A DNA stretch of 49,643 nucleotides from an uncultured Myxococcales bacterium (GCA_903911905.1 CAIWFK010000340.1:1-49643); one strand, 5' to 3'. Shown: positions 34,161 through 47,671, counted from the first letter of the stretch. Program-made: numbers and translations. The notes: a model not told the origin generated them from the sequence alone.

Positions 34161-35345
34161 ATGACCCGCTTCTCGCGCTTCGCGGCGCTCACCTCGCTGG
34201 GCATGGTGACCCTGGCCTTCGCCGTGGCGGTGTGGCGCCCGCTCGCCACCTTCCCGGTCGACTCGCTGCGCTTCTGGGCCGACGACGGGGTGGTGGCGCT
34301 CTCGGTGGCGCTGCTGGGGTTGGCGACGGTGGGTGCGTGGCGAGGGTCGCTGCCGCTGCTGGCGGTGTGCGTGGCGGCCCCGGCGGGCGCGTTCGTGGGC
34401 GCCGCGGGGGTGTGCTTCGTCTGTTTCACCGCCTCGCCCTCGGTCCCGGGCCTGTTGCTGCTCGCGGCGGGGCTGTGGCTGCTCGGTTCGCGCCGCTTCG
34501 TGTTCCAGACGCCGGTGGCGGTGGTGGGGCTGACGCTCGGGGCCCTCGGCGGCGCGCTCCACCTCGGCGCGCGACGACCGCCTGTCGCCGCCACCCACCC
34601 AGCGGGCGGCACGGTGCCTGCTTCGGCCGACACCAGCCTGCGCCTCGACTTTCCCTGTGGCCCGGCGACGCTGAGCATCGCTCCCGCGCTGACCTTCGAG
34701 TCGGCCACCATCGACGGCTTCTGGGCGGGCCTCTCGCGACCCGACCCGTTGACCGAGGCACCTCGACTCGACGGCCCTGCGCAGCGAGCGGCCATCAGCC
34801 ACGGGGCCACCACCGTCGACGCGGTCACCGAAGTTCCGCGCGAGGTGCGCTCGCACCTGAACACCTTCACCAACCTGGTGTTGCACGACGTGGCCAGGCC
34901 GCGCCTGCGCTTCGAGGCTCTGCAGGCGACCTTCGATCTGCTGCCCTACGACTACCCCCGCGGGCGGCCGGCGCAGTTCGCGTACGTGACGGGGCGAACC
35001 CTGGTGGTGGCGAGGGGCCACGACGCCGAAAAGGGCCCCTTCGAAGAGCTGGGGCGTGGGCCCATTGGCGAGGCGTTGAGCCTGACCTTCTTCGACGGCG
35101 AGCGCGCGCTGTGCACGGTGCGCTTCGACGACTTCGTGCGCCAGGCCGACGTGACCACCGTCTCTCCCACCGCCGGTGAGGGCGTGACGGTCAACGTGGT
35201 GCAGTTCGGCATTCCCGCCCAGGGGCCGGGCCTGCCGTGGGTGCATCTGTCACTGGCCGAGACGGGCATCGGCGCGGGGCTCGAGACGGTGCGGCACGCG
35301 CCGGGCGTGTACGTCAACCACCTCGAGGTCACTTCACCCCGATGA
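34161..35345 (+). CDS. membrane protein of unknown family
   Basis: A 394-residue protein. The first ~140 residues contain about four to five hydrophobic helices (SLGMVTLAFAVAVW, VVALSVALLGLATVGAW, LPLLAVCVAAPAGAFVGAAG, VPGLLLLAAGLWLLG and VAVVGLTLGALGGALHLG). The C-terminal ~250 residues form a soluble β-rich domain (FPCGPATLSIAPALTFESAT, FFDGERALCTVRFDDF, VVQFGIPAQGPGLPWVHLS). I do not recognise it. It is divergent from the permease relic across about 60 bases. Its last 17 bases overlap the convergent DUF2233 gene. Confidence 0.75.
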   Translation: MTRFSRFAALTSLGMVTLAFAVAVWRPLATFPVDSLRFWADDGVVALSVALLGLATVGAWRGSLPLLAVCVAAPAGAFVGAAGVCFVCFTASPSVPGLLLLAAGLWLLGSRRFVFQTPVAVVGLTLGALGGALHLGARRPPVAATHPAGGTVPASADTSLRLDFPCGPATLSIAPALTFESATIDGFWAGLSRPDPLTEAPRLDGPAQRAAISHGATTVDAVTEVPREVRSHLNTFTNLVLHDVARPRLRFEALQATFDLLPYDYPRGRPAQFAYVTGRTLVVARGHDAEKGPFEELGRGPIGEALSLTFFDGERALCTVRFDDFVRQADVTTVSPTAGEGVTVNVVQFGIPAQGPGLPWVHLSLAETGIGAGLETVRHAPGVYVNHLEVTSPR

Positions 35346-36117
35346 CGTTGGGAATGGGCCACTGGTGGGCGTTCGAGTCGTCGGCGAAGAAGCCGGTCTC
35401 GAAGCTGCCGGCGAAGTCTTCCGACACGCCCTTGCCGTGAATCGACAGGCTGGCCTCGGGGCCACCTTCGACGTGCATGGCCCGCACCACGCCCAGCGGC
35501 AGCGCGAGCACCTTCGCCGACAGCTCGGCCAGCTCGTACGGCGTGCGCGAGAAGGCGAAGAGCAGGCGACCCTCGTCGTCCTGCGCGACGAGCGCCTCGC
35601 TCCACTTCTTCTTGTTCGCCGACCACACGCTGACGGAGGGAGGCCCCTTGATGATGCGCAGGTTCTGGACGACGGCGTCGTACTTGCGGACCCGGGCCTC
35701 GAAGTCTGGCGCGTCGCGATCGAGCAGCACCACCGCGGGTACGCCCTTGTCCTTCGGCTTGAAGGCCAGCACCGACTGGTAGGTGGGCTTCCAAGCCTTC
35801 TGGTTGAGCACCGCGCCGTCACGCAGATAGCCGACGTTCGAGCGGAAGTCCTTCTCGTACATGCCGGCGTTGATGGTGACGGTGAAGTGGCGCTCGCGGG
35901 CCCATTCGGCGGCGGTGCGAATCAGGTCGTGGTGCTCGGTGGCGAGCGCGAACTCGAAGGTGACCACCGCCGGGTCGAGCCGAACGACCTGCAGCAGGCC
36001 GTCACCATGCTCGGGCTTCTGCTCGAGCACGAACGCGCGCACCTCGATGCCCGCGCTGACGCGGGTCCACTCCAGCGGGAGCGCACAGAGCACCAGGGCC
36101 GGCAGCATCGGCAGCAT
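35329..36117 (-). CDS. phosphodiester glycosidase family protein (DUF2233/NAGPA-like)
   Basis: A 262-residue exported protein with a short hydrophobic N-terminus (MLPMLPALVLCALPLEW). Family phrases are FTVTINAGMYEKDF, GYLRDGAVLNQKAWKPTYQS, YDAVVQNLRIIKGPPSV, LLFAFSRTPYELAELSAKV and AMHVEGGPEASLSIHGKG. These correspond to the conserved NAGMY, QNLR and GGPEAxL positions of the DUF2233/NAGPA fold, whose eukaryotic member removes GlcNAc from phosphodiester-linked glycans. The bacterial role may be in sporulation or wall glycans; the substrate here is unknown. Overlaps the convergent membrane-protein gene by 17 bases. Confidence 0.85.
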   Translation of the reverse strand: MLPMLPALVLCALPLEWTRVSAGIEVRAFVLEQKPEHGDGLLQVVRLDPAVVTFEFALATEHHDLIRTAAEWARERHFTVTINAGMYEKDFRSNVGYLRDGAVLNQKAWKPTYQSVLAFKPKDKGVPAVVLLDRDAPDFEARVRKYDAVVQNLRIIKGPPSVSVWSANKKKWSEALVAQDDEGRLLFAFSRTPYELAELSAKVLALPLGVVRAMHVEGGPEASLSIHGKGVSEDFAGSFETGFFADDSNAHQWPIPNVIGVK

Positions 36118-36160
36118 CAGTCACTCAAGAGTGTGCCACGAAGCAGGTAGCATCGGTCAG

Positions 36161-36916
36161 GTGACGACCTGGGCGGCGCTGGCACGTGACGTCGGAGTCC
36201 TGTGGGACGAGGCCCAGGACCGCCCGCGCCTGCTGCGCTTTCTGGCGCCCTTCGGCCGACCCGACCTGGCGAGACTCGAGCGCGTGCTGCGGGAAGCGAC
36301 CAGCGAGCGTGACGTGCTGGCCGAGCCGCACCCGGCGTTCGCGACGTGGTTGGCGGCGCTGCGCTTTCGCAGTCAGCCGGGCGAGCGCACCACGGTCGAC
36401 GAACTGGTGCCACAGGGCCGAACGCTGCTGGGCAGCCTCGAGGTGCGCGCCGACCTGGTGATTGGCGAGAACACGACGCTGGTGGTGGCGGGGCATCTGC
36501 GCGCGCGCATCATCGACGTGCGCGGCGTGTTGGTGGTGGCCGGAGACGTCGAAGCCCAGGTGCTGGTGGCCGACGGGTGCACGCTGGTGGGCGGTGACCT
36601 GCGCGCGGCCTTCGTGTCGGCCCCCGCGACGCGCCTGAACGTGAGGGTCGAGCGTCGACGGGTGACGGCGCCGCAGGCCTTCCAGGTCGCGGGCGCGGTG
36701 AAGGCGAAGGTCTTCGACAGCGCGCGGCTGGGCACCGGGGGCCCGGTCGAGGCCGAGGTGCTCATTCACGCCATCGGCGCTGCCCCCACCGAGCAGTGGG
36801 AGCAGCGCCTGCGAAGTCTCCTTCTGGAACCGGCCCTGGTCCACGGAGGTCGGCTCGACTTCGACGGCATTCGTCGACGGGTCGAGCGCGGCCAGCCGGT
36901 GCTGCGTTCAGCGTGA
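36161..36916 (+). CDS. protein with β-helix-like repeats, unknown
   Basis: A 251-residue protein started at GTG 36161. The N-terminal ~85 residues are helical (RLLRFLAPFGRPDLARLERV). From ~95 to ~180 there is a run of short valine-rich strands with regular turns (GSLEVRADLVIGENTTLVVA, GHLRARIIDVRGVLVVAGDV, EAQVLVADGCTLVGGDLRA) suggestive of a left- or right-handed β-helix, as in bactofilins, but the helical N-terminus does not fit a bactofilin. There is no signal peptide. The last nine bases overlap the convergent di-haem peroxidase gene. Family unknown. Confidence 0.65.
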   Translation: MTTWAALARDVGVLWDEAQDRPRLLRFLAPFGRPDLARLERVLREATSERDVLAEPHPAFATWLAALRFRSQPGERTTVDELVPQGRTLLGSLEVRADLVIGENTTLVVAGHLRARIIDVRGVLVVAGDVEAQVLVADGCTLVGGDLRAAFVSAPATRLNVRVERRRVTAPQAFQVAGAVKAKVFDSARLGTGGPVEAEVLIHAIGAAPTEQWEQRLRSLLLEPALVHGGRLDFDGIRRRVERGQPVLRSA

Positions 36917-38287
36917 GGTGTTCATCAGCAGCGCAGGGTCGACGGGCTGACCGTCGAGCGTGCGCAGGAAGGCGGCGAGGTCGGCCTTCTCGGTGGCGGT
37001 CAGGTTGAGCGGCGTAATCTCGGGGACGCCGCCGTCGAGCAACGGGCCACCACCCACGTCGTAGAAGTCGATGACCGCCTCGAGCGTCGCGAACTGACCC
37101 GAGTGCATGTAGGGCGCCGAGCTGCCCACGCCGCGCAGGCTGCGGGTGCGGAACTGGCCGATCTGCGAGGCATCTTGCACGAGGCCCGTCAGGCGACCGG
37201 CGTCAGGCAGGTCGCTGAAGGCGCCGGCCGAATTGAAGGGGCTGGCGAGCAGCGCGGGCACGTCCTGGTAGCGGCCGAGGTCGGTGGCAGGCACGTGGGG
37301 CCCGGTCTGGGGAACGCCCAGCGCGTGGAACGTGTCGTCGGTGAAGTTCGGGCCCCGGTGGCAGGTGCTGCACTTGCCGGTGGTGGTGAAGACGATGAAG
37401 CCGCGCTGGGCGCTGACCGAGATGGTGCCGCTGCCGTCGACGAAGTCGTCGAAGGGCGCGTGCTTGCTGACGAGCTTGCGCATGTACGCCGCGATGGCCT
37501 TGCCGTAGTTGGCGTGAATGCGGTTGACGATGGTGCGGTCGCCCGCGGCCATCGCTTCCCAGACGCCGGCGTCGGCACCAGCGGCGGCCGGCTTGCCCGA
37601 GGGCGGGAAGCGGGCGGCGTTGGCCGAGGTCGGGTCGAGGTCGGGGTCGAGCGCCACCGGGAAGATGGCGTCGTAGTCGGCGCGGTACTTGTTGAACATC
37701 AGGTGCGCGACCTTGAGGCGGGTCGAGTTCATGATGACGCCGTTCTCGGCGACCGCGGTGGGCAGCGACCACTGCGAGTCGAAGCGACCGCCCCAGTTGG
37801 TCCACAGGTTGTACGACGAATTCACCACCGGCAGCGCGTTGCGGGTGCCGTAGTTGGTGCCGAGCGAGACGTTGTTGGGCGTCGAGCGGTTGTCGTCACC
37901 CGCGATGGAGCTGCCGTGGCACGAGAAGCACGAGACCAGGCCGGTGGTACCGGCGGGCCCGAGCGAACCCGTACCGGCGTCGGCGTCGACCACCAGCGCA
38001 CCGCTGTACGACGAGTCGAAGTAGAGGCGCTGGCCGAGCGTGGCCGCGGCCGCGTTGTCGGCGTAGGCGTTGGTCGGGTCAGGCGGGAGCGCCGGCAGCG
38101 GCGAGAACGTTTTCGCCAGCGTCATTTCGGGCGGGGTGAGGATGTTGTTGCCCGCGTCGACGGCAGTACCGCCACCCGTCGCCGTACCGCCACCCGTCGC
38201 CGTACCGCCCCCGGTGCCGCCGTCATCACCACCCGGCGAGCCACAGGCCGCCAGAAACACCACCGCCACTGCCGACTTGAGCTTCAT
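36908..38287 (-). CDS. di-haem cytochrome c peroxidase/MauG-like lipoprotein
   Basis: A 459-residue exported protein. The lipobox signal VVFLAACG is followed by a TATGGG linker (~25-45). It then has two c-type haem sites, C120-F-S-C-H124 and C306-S-T-C-H310, in the MauG/bacterial cytochrome c peroxidase arrangement, with GQRLYFDSSYSG before the first and YMHSGQFATLEAVIDFY, the usual substrate-side segment, near the end. Predicted to reduce hydrogen peroxide or to oxidise a protein partner in the periplasm or at the surface. The start ATG 38287 has GGGGG upstream. Convergent overlap of nine bases with the preceding gene. Confidence 0.93.
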   Translation of the reverse strand: MKLKSAVAVVFLAACGSPGGDDGGTGGGTATGGGTATGGGTAVDAGNNILTPPEMTLAKTFSPLPALPPDPTNAYADNAAAATLGQRLYFDSSYSGALVVDADAGTGSLGPAGTTGLVSCFSCHGSSIAGDDNRSTPNNVSLGTNYGTRNALPVVNSSYNLWTNWGGRFDSQWSLPTAVAENGVIMNSTRLKVAHLMFNKYRADYDAIFPVALDPDLDPTSANAARFPPSGKPAAAGADAGVWEAMAAGDRTIVNRIHANYGKAIAAYMRKLVSKHAPFDDFVDGSGTISVSAQRGFIVFTTTGKCSTCHRGPNFTDDTFHALGVPQTGPHVPATDLGRYQDVPALLASPFNSAGAFSDLPDAGRLTGLVQDASQIGQFRTRSLRGVGSSAPYMHSGQFATLEAVIDFYDVGGGPLLDGGVPEITPLNLTATEKADLAAFLRTLDGQPVDPALLMNTSR

Positions 38288-38410
38288 TTCAATCCCCCGG
38301 CGCCGAGCGCCCTCGTGTGAGCGCGCGCGTTGAGCAGGAGTCGTGCCCGCGGCTTCCCCCTCGGGCGAACCACGCGAAAACCGGTCGGCAGGCTGGCCCG
38401 TAGCGTCGGT

Positions 38411-38455
38411 GTGTCAGGCGTGGTGTCACCTGACACGGTGTCAGGTCGTGTCACG
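38411..38455 (+). promoter_or_regulatory. cluster of GTGTCA half-sites, candidate operator
   Basis: In 45 bases there are four direct copies of GTGTCA (38411, 38423, 38438 and 38448) and one inverted copy. The inverted copy and the third direct copy form a perfect 17-base palindrome, CCTGACAC-G-GTGTCAGG at 38429-38445. It lies 18-62 bases before the SGNH hydrolase ATG and within the 185-base gap to the divergent peroxidase-like gene, so it could control either. Confidence 0.6.
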
Positions 38456-38472
38456 CACGAGCGAGGTGCGGC

Positions 38473-39120
38473 ATGCGTCGGTTGCTGATCTTCCTGCTGC
38501 TGGCGTCGGGCCCCTGTCTGGCGCAGGTGCGCTACCTGGCGTTGGGCGACAGCTTCACCTGCGGCACCGGCGGCCCTCCCGAGCGCTCCTTTCCCTCGCA
38601 GCTCGCGCGCCTGGCGAAGCAGCGCGGCGTCGAGGTGACGCTCGAGAACGTGGCGGTCAACGGCTACTCCACGCAGGACCTCATCGACGACGAGCTCGAC
38701 GCGCTCACCGCTTTCCACCCCGACACCGTGACGCTGGCCATCGGCGCGAACGACGTGGTGCGGCAGACGGGCGAAGGGCGCTACCGCGCGAACCTGGCGC
38801 GCATCTTCAGCGCGATTCTGGCCGCGGGCGTGAAGCCCTCCCGGGTCTTCGTGTTGCCGCAGCCCGACTGGTCGCAGTCTCCGGTGGCCGCCGGCTTCGG
38901 AGCGCGCGCGGCCCTGCGCGAACGCCTCGAAGCGCACAACGCCATCTTGAAGCAGGAGGCTGCGAAGGTGGGCGCGGTGTACGTCGACCTCTTCCCGAGC
39001 TTCGTCGAGCAGGCGAAGGCCGGGCTCATCGCGCCCGACGGCCTGCACCCTTCGGCGAAGGCCTATTCGGCGTGGGCCGACGCGCTGCTCGACGTGGTCT
39101 TCACCACTCGGTCGAAGTGA
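38473..39120 (+). CDS. SGNH/GDSL-family hydrolase, exported
   Basis: A 215-residue protein with a Sec signal peptide (MRRLLIFLLLASGPCLA, cleavage after CLA). The SGNH blocks are all present: block I YLALGDSFTCG with the nucleophile Ser, the Gly of block II in VAVNGYSTQDL, block III Asn in AIGANDVV, and block V DGLHPS with the catalytic Asp and His. Predicted periplasmic or secreted lipase/esterase, possibly acting on lysophospholipids or acetylated glycans. It lies behind a distinctive GTGTCA-repeat region. The last 20 bases overlap nadE on the opposite strand. Confidence 0.94.
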   Translation: MRRLLIFLLLASGPCLAQVRYLALGDSFTCGTGGPPERSFPSQLARLAKQRGVEVTLENVAVNGYSTQDLIDDELDALTAFHPDTVTLAIGANDVVRQTGEGRYRANLARIFSAILAAGVKPSRVFVLPQPDWSQSPVAAGFGARAALRERLEAHNAILKQEAAKVGAVYVDLFPSFVEQAKAGLIAPDGLHPSAKAYSAWADALLDVVFTTRSK

Positions 39121-40960
39121 CCACCGGCAACTGCAGCGCGCGCTCGCGGTCGAGGTCGAGCGTCCCGACGTGCAGCGAGATGGGCGACTGCACCCACTTG
39201 TAGATGCTCTGGGTGAAGAGCTTGACGAACTTGCGTACGTAGCCGCTGAGCGTGGCGCGCGGCACTTCGGGGAAGATCGCCGCCACCGCCTCGAGCACGT
39301 CGCCAGGCGACAACTTCTCACCCGCGAAGAGGTGGAAGCACGCATCGAGAATGGGGAAGGGCATCAATTCGGCCTCCCCGACCTGGTCGTGCGCGAGCTC
39401 GGGGCCCGCTGGCCGCGCGATGACCGCCGAGATGCCGCGGTAGCCGTGCTTCTCGAAGAGGTAGTCGAGCAGGAACATCACCACGGTCTTGGGCACGTTC
39501 GAGATGACGGCCAGCGCGCCCATCAGGTCTCCACCGACGGTGGTGTAGCCGACGGCCTTCTCGCTCATGTTGCCCGTCTGCAGGAACAGGCCGCCCGAGC
39601 TGTTGGCCCAGTTCCACATGCGCTGCGCCCGCAGCCGGGCCTGCACGTTCTGCATGGTGATGGGGGTGGGCTCGGTGGAGCCGCCGAGCATGGTGCGGGT
39701 CGCGGCCAATTCACGCTCGAAGGCCTCGTCGATGGACAGCACCGTGAAGCGCACGCCCAGCTCGCTGGCGATGAGCGCCGCGGCGTCGTGCGTGCCCTGC
39801 GACGAGTAGCGGGTGGGCATGTAGAAGGTCTCGATGGGCACCTTCGCGCGGCTGGCCCAGCGGTGGGCGATGAGCAGGGTGAGCAGCGAGTCGCGGCCGC
39901 CCGAGAGCGCGATGCCGAGGCGCGAGAAGGCGCGGGTCTTCTCGTAGTAGTCGCCGATGCCCAGGCTCAGTGCGTCGAGCAGGTCTTCGGCATAGCGCTC
40001 GCGCGGGGTCTGGGTGGGCGCCGCCGCGGGCAGGAAGAAGCTCTTCGAGGCGGGCACGGGGTAGCGAAGACCTTCCCGCCGCGTGGTGACTTCGATCTTC
40101 CGCACCGGTACCGGCTTCGCGGTGCGCGCCCAGGTCTGCTGGTCGTCTCGCCAGGTGGTGTTCTCGGTGCGAAGGCGCAGGGTGCGGTCGAGGTCGACCA
40201 CCGCGCCGCCCCACCCCTGCGTGAAGCGGGGCAGCTCGAAGGCCATGCGGCCGTTCTGGTTGATGAAGCCGCCGCCGTCGAAGACCAGGCCGTCTTGTGC
40301 GCCGACCTGGTTGACGTAGGCGATGGTGCACTGGTGGTCGCCGGCGCGCGTGCTGATCATCTCGCGGCGGGTGCCCTCGACGCCCAGGCGGAAGGGCGAG
40401 GCCGACAGGTTGCAGATGAGCTCGGCGCCCGAGTACGTGCGGCGACGAATGGGGCCGTCGGCGCTCCACAGGTCTTCGCACACCTCGAGCCCCACCACCC
40501 CGAAGTCGAAGGCGAAGAGCTGGTCGCCGAAGGGCACCCCGCGGTGTCGCTCGTCGAGGCCCGGCGCGCCGCGCGCGAAGGTGCGGCCTTCGTAGAACAC
40601 GTTGTAGGTGGGCAGCTTTTCCTTGGGCACCAGGCCCTGGACCACGCCGCCCGCCACCACCGCCGCGCAATTGTAGCGAAGGCCCTGGTGGGCGAGGCCC
40701 ACGCCGACACAGAAGACGGTGGGCAGCGCAGCGGTCTGCTTCGCGAAGCGCTCGAGCTCGACCCACTGCCGGTCGACGAAGGCCTGCCACTGCACCAGGT
40801 CTTCCTGCGGGTAGCCGCCGACCAGTTGCTCGTTGAAGACGGCGATGGTGACGCCGGCCTTCGCCATGTCCTGTGCGAGCCCCAGGGCGCGGTCGACGTT
40901 GGCGCCGAAGGCACCGACCGTGGTGTTCACCGACGCCAGCCCGACGTGCACGAGTCGCAT
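39101..40960 (-). CDS. nadE: NadE, glutamine-dependent NAD+ synthetase
   Basis: A 619-residue bifunctional enzyme making NAD+ from deamido-NAD+, ATP and glutamine. The N-terminal nitrilase-type glutaminase has Glu44 in FNEQLVGGYP, the Lys in PKEKLPTYN and Cys161 in GLEVCEDLW. The C-terminal synthetase has the ATP-pyrophosphatase P-loop LSGGRDS, PTRYSSQGTHDAA and NMSEKAVGYTTVGGDLMGAL. ATG 40960 starts MRLVHVGLASVNTTVGAF. The length fits the long glutamine-hydrolysing form. Overlaps the convergent SGNH gene by 20 bases. Probably the main NAD+ synthetase. Confidence 0.97.
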   Translation of the reverse strand: MRLVHVGLASVNTTVGAFGANVDRALGLAQDMAKAGVTIAVFNEQLVGGYPQEDLVQWQAFVDRQWVELERFAKQTAALPTVFCVGVGLAHQGLRYNCAAVVAGGVVQGLVPKEKLPTYNVFYEGRTFARGAPGLDERHRGVPFGDQLFAFDFGVVGLEVCEDLWSADGPIRRRTYSGAELICNLSASPFRLGVEGTRREMISTRAGDHQCTIAYVNQVGAQDGLVFDGGGFINQNGRMAFELPRFTQGWGGAVVDLDRTLRLRTENTTWRDDQQTWARTAKPVPVRKIEVTTRREGLRYPVPASKSFFLPAAAPTQTPRERYAEDLLDALSLGIGDYYEKTRAFSRLGIALSGGRDSLLTLLIAHRWASRAKVPIETFYMPTRYSSQGTHDAAALIASELGVRFTVLSIDEAFERELAATRTMLGGSTEPTPITMQNVQARLRAQRMWNWANSSGGLFLQTGNMSEKAVGYTTVGGDLMGALAVISNVPKTVVMFLLDYLFEKHGYRGISAVIARPAGPELAHDQVGEAELMPFPILDACFHLFAGEKLSPGDVLEAVAAIFPEVPRATLSGYVRKFVKLFTQSIYKWVQSPISLHVGTLDLDRERALQLPVVTSTEW

Positions 40961-40979
40961 GACCCGCGTTCTAGCGCCT

Positions 40980-41669
40980 TCAGTGGGGCGTGGGCACGCC
41001 CGCATCGACCGACGGCGCGCCAGCATCAGCAGCCTTCGCCAGCCTCGCGTCACGCAGCCGCTGCGCTTCCTTCTCGACGGCGCGGTAGGTGTCGGCCACG
41101 CCCTTCTCGTTGCCGAGGTTGGCCGCGAACCCGGGAATCCACCCGCCGGGGTCGACGGTGAAGCGGTAGACGGCCGACGACTTCGAGCCATCGCCGATGG
41201 GCGTGACGGTCCACCCGCCTTCGTTCTTCTCGATGCGGGCGATGCCGCTGCGCCGGGGCAGGTGGTCGGGAAAGGCCTTCCACTCGTTGCGGAAGGTGCC
41301 CGACCCGTCGGCGGCGACCGCTTCGCGCAGCCAGGTGCGCACCACGTAGTCGCGCTTGCCCACCACCGGCAGGTCGATGAGCGTGTAGACGTAGACGCTG
41401 CCGTCCTCGAGGTGGTCGCTGATTTCATGCGAGTCCTTCAGGAAGGGCATGAACGAGCGGAAGCGTTCGACCCGCATGCACGCTTCCTGAATGTCCTGCA
41501 CCGGAGCGGCGATTTCGCCCTCGGCCAGAATTTCCTTGATGGGCGATTTGGGGATCGACCGGTTCTTCACCGTGATGGGCGGGCCCTTGATGACCACGGT
41601 CCACTCGCCCTCGTCCGCGCGCGTCCACAGCGCACAGCACACGACTGCGGTCGTCATCACGCGCTTCAC
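40980..41669 (-). CDS. exported START/SRPBCC-like protein
   Basis: A 229-residue protein read from GTG 41669, which places Lys-Arg before a hydrophobic segment (KRVMTTAVVCCALWTRA) as in a short Sec signal. The body has START-domain features: IAAPVQDIQEACMRVERFRS, FMPFLKDSHEI, YVYTLIDLPVVGKRDYVVRT, WTVTPIGDGSKSSAVYRFTV and a long C-terminal helix. Such domains bind lipids in a deep pocket. The start is uncertain; ATG 41657 is possible. It lies 43 bases after the DUF2378-like gene on the same strand, in a run rnhA - DUF2378 - START - nadE that may be one operon. Confidence 0.8.
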   Translation of the reverse strand: MKRVMTTAVVCCALWTRADEGEWTVVIKGPPITVKNRSIPKSPIKEILAEGEIAAPVQDIQEACMRVERFRSFMPFLKDSHEISDHLEDGSVYVYTLIDLPVVGKRDYVVRTWLREAVAADGSGTFRNEWKAFPDHLPRRSGIARIEKNEGGWTVTPIGDGSKSSAVYRFTVDPGGWIPGFAANLGNEKGVADTYRAVEKEAQRLRDARLAKAADAGAPSVDAGVPTPH

Positions 41670-41712
41670 CACGTGATCAACGCCCCAACGCGCCCACAAT
41701 TCAACTGCTGTT

Positions 41713-42255
41713 TCAGGGGGCCCACGTGACGCGGAACGTCGCGCCCGCACTGTCGTGTGTCACCAGGCGGACCTCGAGCTGCTTCGCGTTGGTGCGCGAC
41801 AGGCCGGCCTCGAGCATGCCCCGGTAGAAATCGGTCGAGCGCACCTGGTTGAACCACAGCTCGTAGTCGGTGGGGCCTTTGGGCTCGATTCGGGTCTCGG
41901 TGTAGTTGTTGCCGCTGCGGAAGTTGCGGCTCATGCGCTCGAGGGTGCGGCGCGGTCCCAACACCCGCATGCTGGCCAGCAGGGCGCGACCGACCAGGGT
42001 CTGCTCGTAGCCGTCGATGAAGCGGCGGCCCAACTGCTCCAACTGCTCGGGCTCGGGCAGACCGGGCGCAATCAACCGGCCGCCGAAGCGCATCACCGCG
42101 AACCAGGTGTCGAGCGGGTACGCCGGCTCGAGCGGCTTGCGCAGGTCGAGGCCCAGGGCCTTGAGGCCGTCCTTCGCCTGGTCGTCGAGTCGGTCGCCCA
42201 CCGCGCGCACGAAGCCCTCGACGGCCTGACTGAACATGACCGGCGCGTCAGCCAC
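41713..42255 (-). CDS. DUF2378/TIGR02265-like myxobacterial protein
   Basis: A 180-residue soluble protein starting at GTG 42255, with an eight-base overlap with the rnhA stop. The sequence ([98 protein letters not shown]) matches my memory of the Myxococcales-restricted TIGR02265 paralogue family, which is expanded in these genomes. Members have no known activity; similarity to haem-NO-binding-type folds has been discussed for DUF2378, but I treat that as uncertain. It supports the taxonomic placement. Confidence 0.8.
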   Translation of the reverse strand: MADAPVMFSQAVEGFVRAVGDRLDDQAKDGLKALGLDLRKPLEPAYPLDTWFAVMRFGGRLIAPGLPEPEQLEQLGRRFIDGYEQTLVGRALLASMRVLGPRRTLERMSRNFRSGNNYTETRIEPKGPTDYELWFNQVRSTDFYRGMLEAGLSRTNAKQLEVRLVTHDSAGATFRVTWAP

Positions 42256-42688
42256 GGGCGAGCTCCTCTTCGACGCCGCGATTGGCCAACTGGTCGGCGC
42301 GCTCGTTCTCGGGGTGACCGGCGTGGCCCTTGACCCAGTGCCAACTGATGTCGTGACCGGCGACCAGCTCGTCGAGCGCCTGCCAGAGGTCGGCGTTCTT
42401 CACCGGTTCCTTCGCCTTGGTGCGCCAGCCGTTCTTCTTCCACCCGTGAATCCAGGTCGTGATGCCCTGCTGCACGTAGGTGGAGTCGGTGTGTACGCGC
42501 ACGGTGACGCGCCGCTTGAGCGCGCGGAGCGCCTCGATGACCGCGGTCAGTTCCATGCGGTTGTTGGTGGTCTCGCGCGCGCCGCCCCACAGTTCCTTCT
42601 CGTGGGTGCCCGAGCGAAGAATGGCACCCCAGCCGCCCGGGCCGGGGTTCCCCTTGCACGACCCGTCCGTGAAGATGTCGACGTCCAC
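42248..42688 (-). CDS. rnhA: RnhA, ribonuclease HI
   Basis: A 146-residue RNase HI that cuts the RNA strand of RNA-DNA hybrids. All four catalytic acids are present: Asp8 in IFTDGSC, Glu46 in NNRMELTA, Asp68 in VHTDSTYV and Asp132 in ERADQLAN, with the conserved His in [11 protein letters not shown]. The basic handle [20 protein letters not shown] is intact, as in E. coli RnhA. The GTG 42688 start begins MDVDIFTDG. First gene of a likely operon with the DUF2378-like gene. Confidence 0.97.
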   Translation of the reverse strand: MDVDIFTDGSCKGNPGPGGWGAILRSGTHEKELWGGARETTNNRMELTAVIEALRALKRRVTVRVHTDSTYVQQGITTWIHGWKKNGWRTKAKEPVKNADLWQALDELVAGHDISWHWVKGHAGHPENERADQLANRGVEEELARG

Positions 42689-42717
42689 CGACGCCGACGT
42701 TTAGCCGACTTTGGGGC

Positions 42718-42996
42718 TCAGTAGCCGTTCAACTCGCGGCTGGCCTTGCCGCTCTCGTCGTAACACTTGTCGATGTTCGAGTGGCACGACGAGGAAGAGC
42801 TCGAGACGTTGCCGCAGTCCTTGCCGGTAGCCTTGTCGCAGATGGCCTTGGCCGCCTTGCGGTCGTCGAAGGAGTCGCTGCCGTTCTTGCCCACGCAGAC
42901 GTAGACGTCGCTGGGGGCCTTGTCGAGGTGGTAGCACTTCGCTTCGGCGACGGAGGCGGTGACGAGGGTCAGGGCGAGCAGCAGCAGCTTGTTCAT
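42718..42996 (-). CDS. small exported Cys-containing protein
   Basis: A 92-residue protein with a Sec signal peptide (MNKLLLLALTLVTASVAEA, cleavage after AEA). The mature ~73 residues contain six Cys (in KCYHLD, VYVCVGKN, AICDKAT, KDCGNV, SSCHSN and DKCYDE) and a short Ser-run (SSSSSS), consistent with a small disulfide-stabilised periplasmic or surface protein. I recognise no family. It is divergent from lhr across about 90 bases. Confidence 0.75.
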   Translation of the reverse strand: MNKLLLLALTLVTASVAEAKCYHLDKAPSDVYVCVGKNGSDSFDDRKAAKAICDKATGKDCGNVSSSSSSCHSNIDKCYDESGKASRELNGY

Positions 42997-43086
42997 GGGC
43001 ACGCTTTCGAAGACTTCGGGTTCGGCAGCTTGACCCCCGATGAGCGGGTCGTGTGCAGGTTTCATGGCGGGAGTAGAACGCTCGGC

Positions 43087-47568
<4,482 letters not shown>

Positions 47569-47671
47569 GCCGGAGGGTCGGCACCGCGAGCCCGCCGTCC
47601 GCGCCCAGTCACGACCGCCCCGAGGCCTTCGAGCATGGCCGCCGCCGGCGCAGGCCGTTATCGATGCGCGA

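Noticed and set aside
36161-36916. Calling the β-helix-like protein a bactofilin
   Set aside because: The repeat region is suggestive, but the helical N-terminus and length do not fit well enough to name it.
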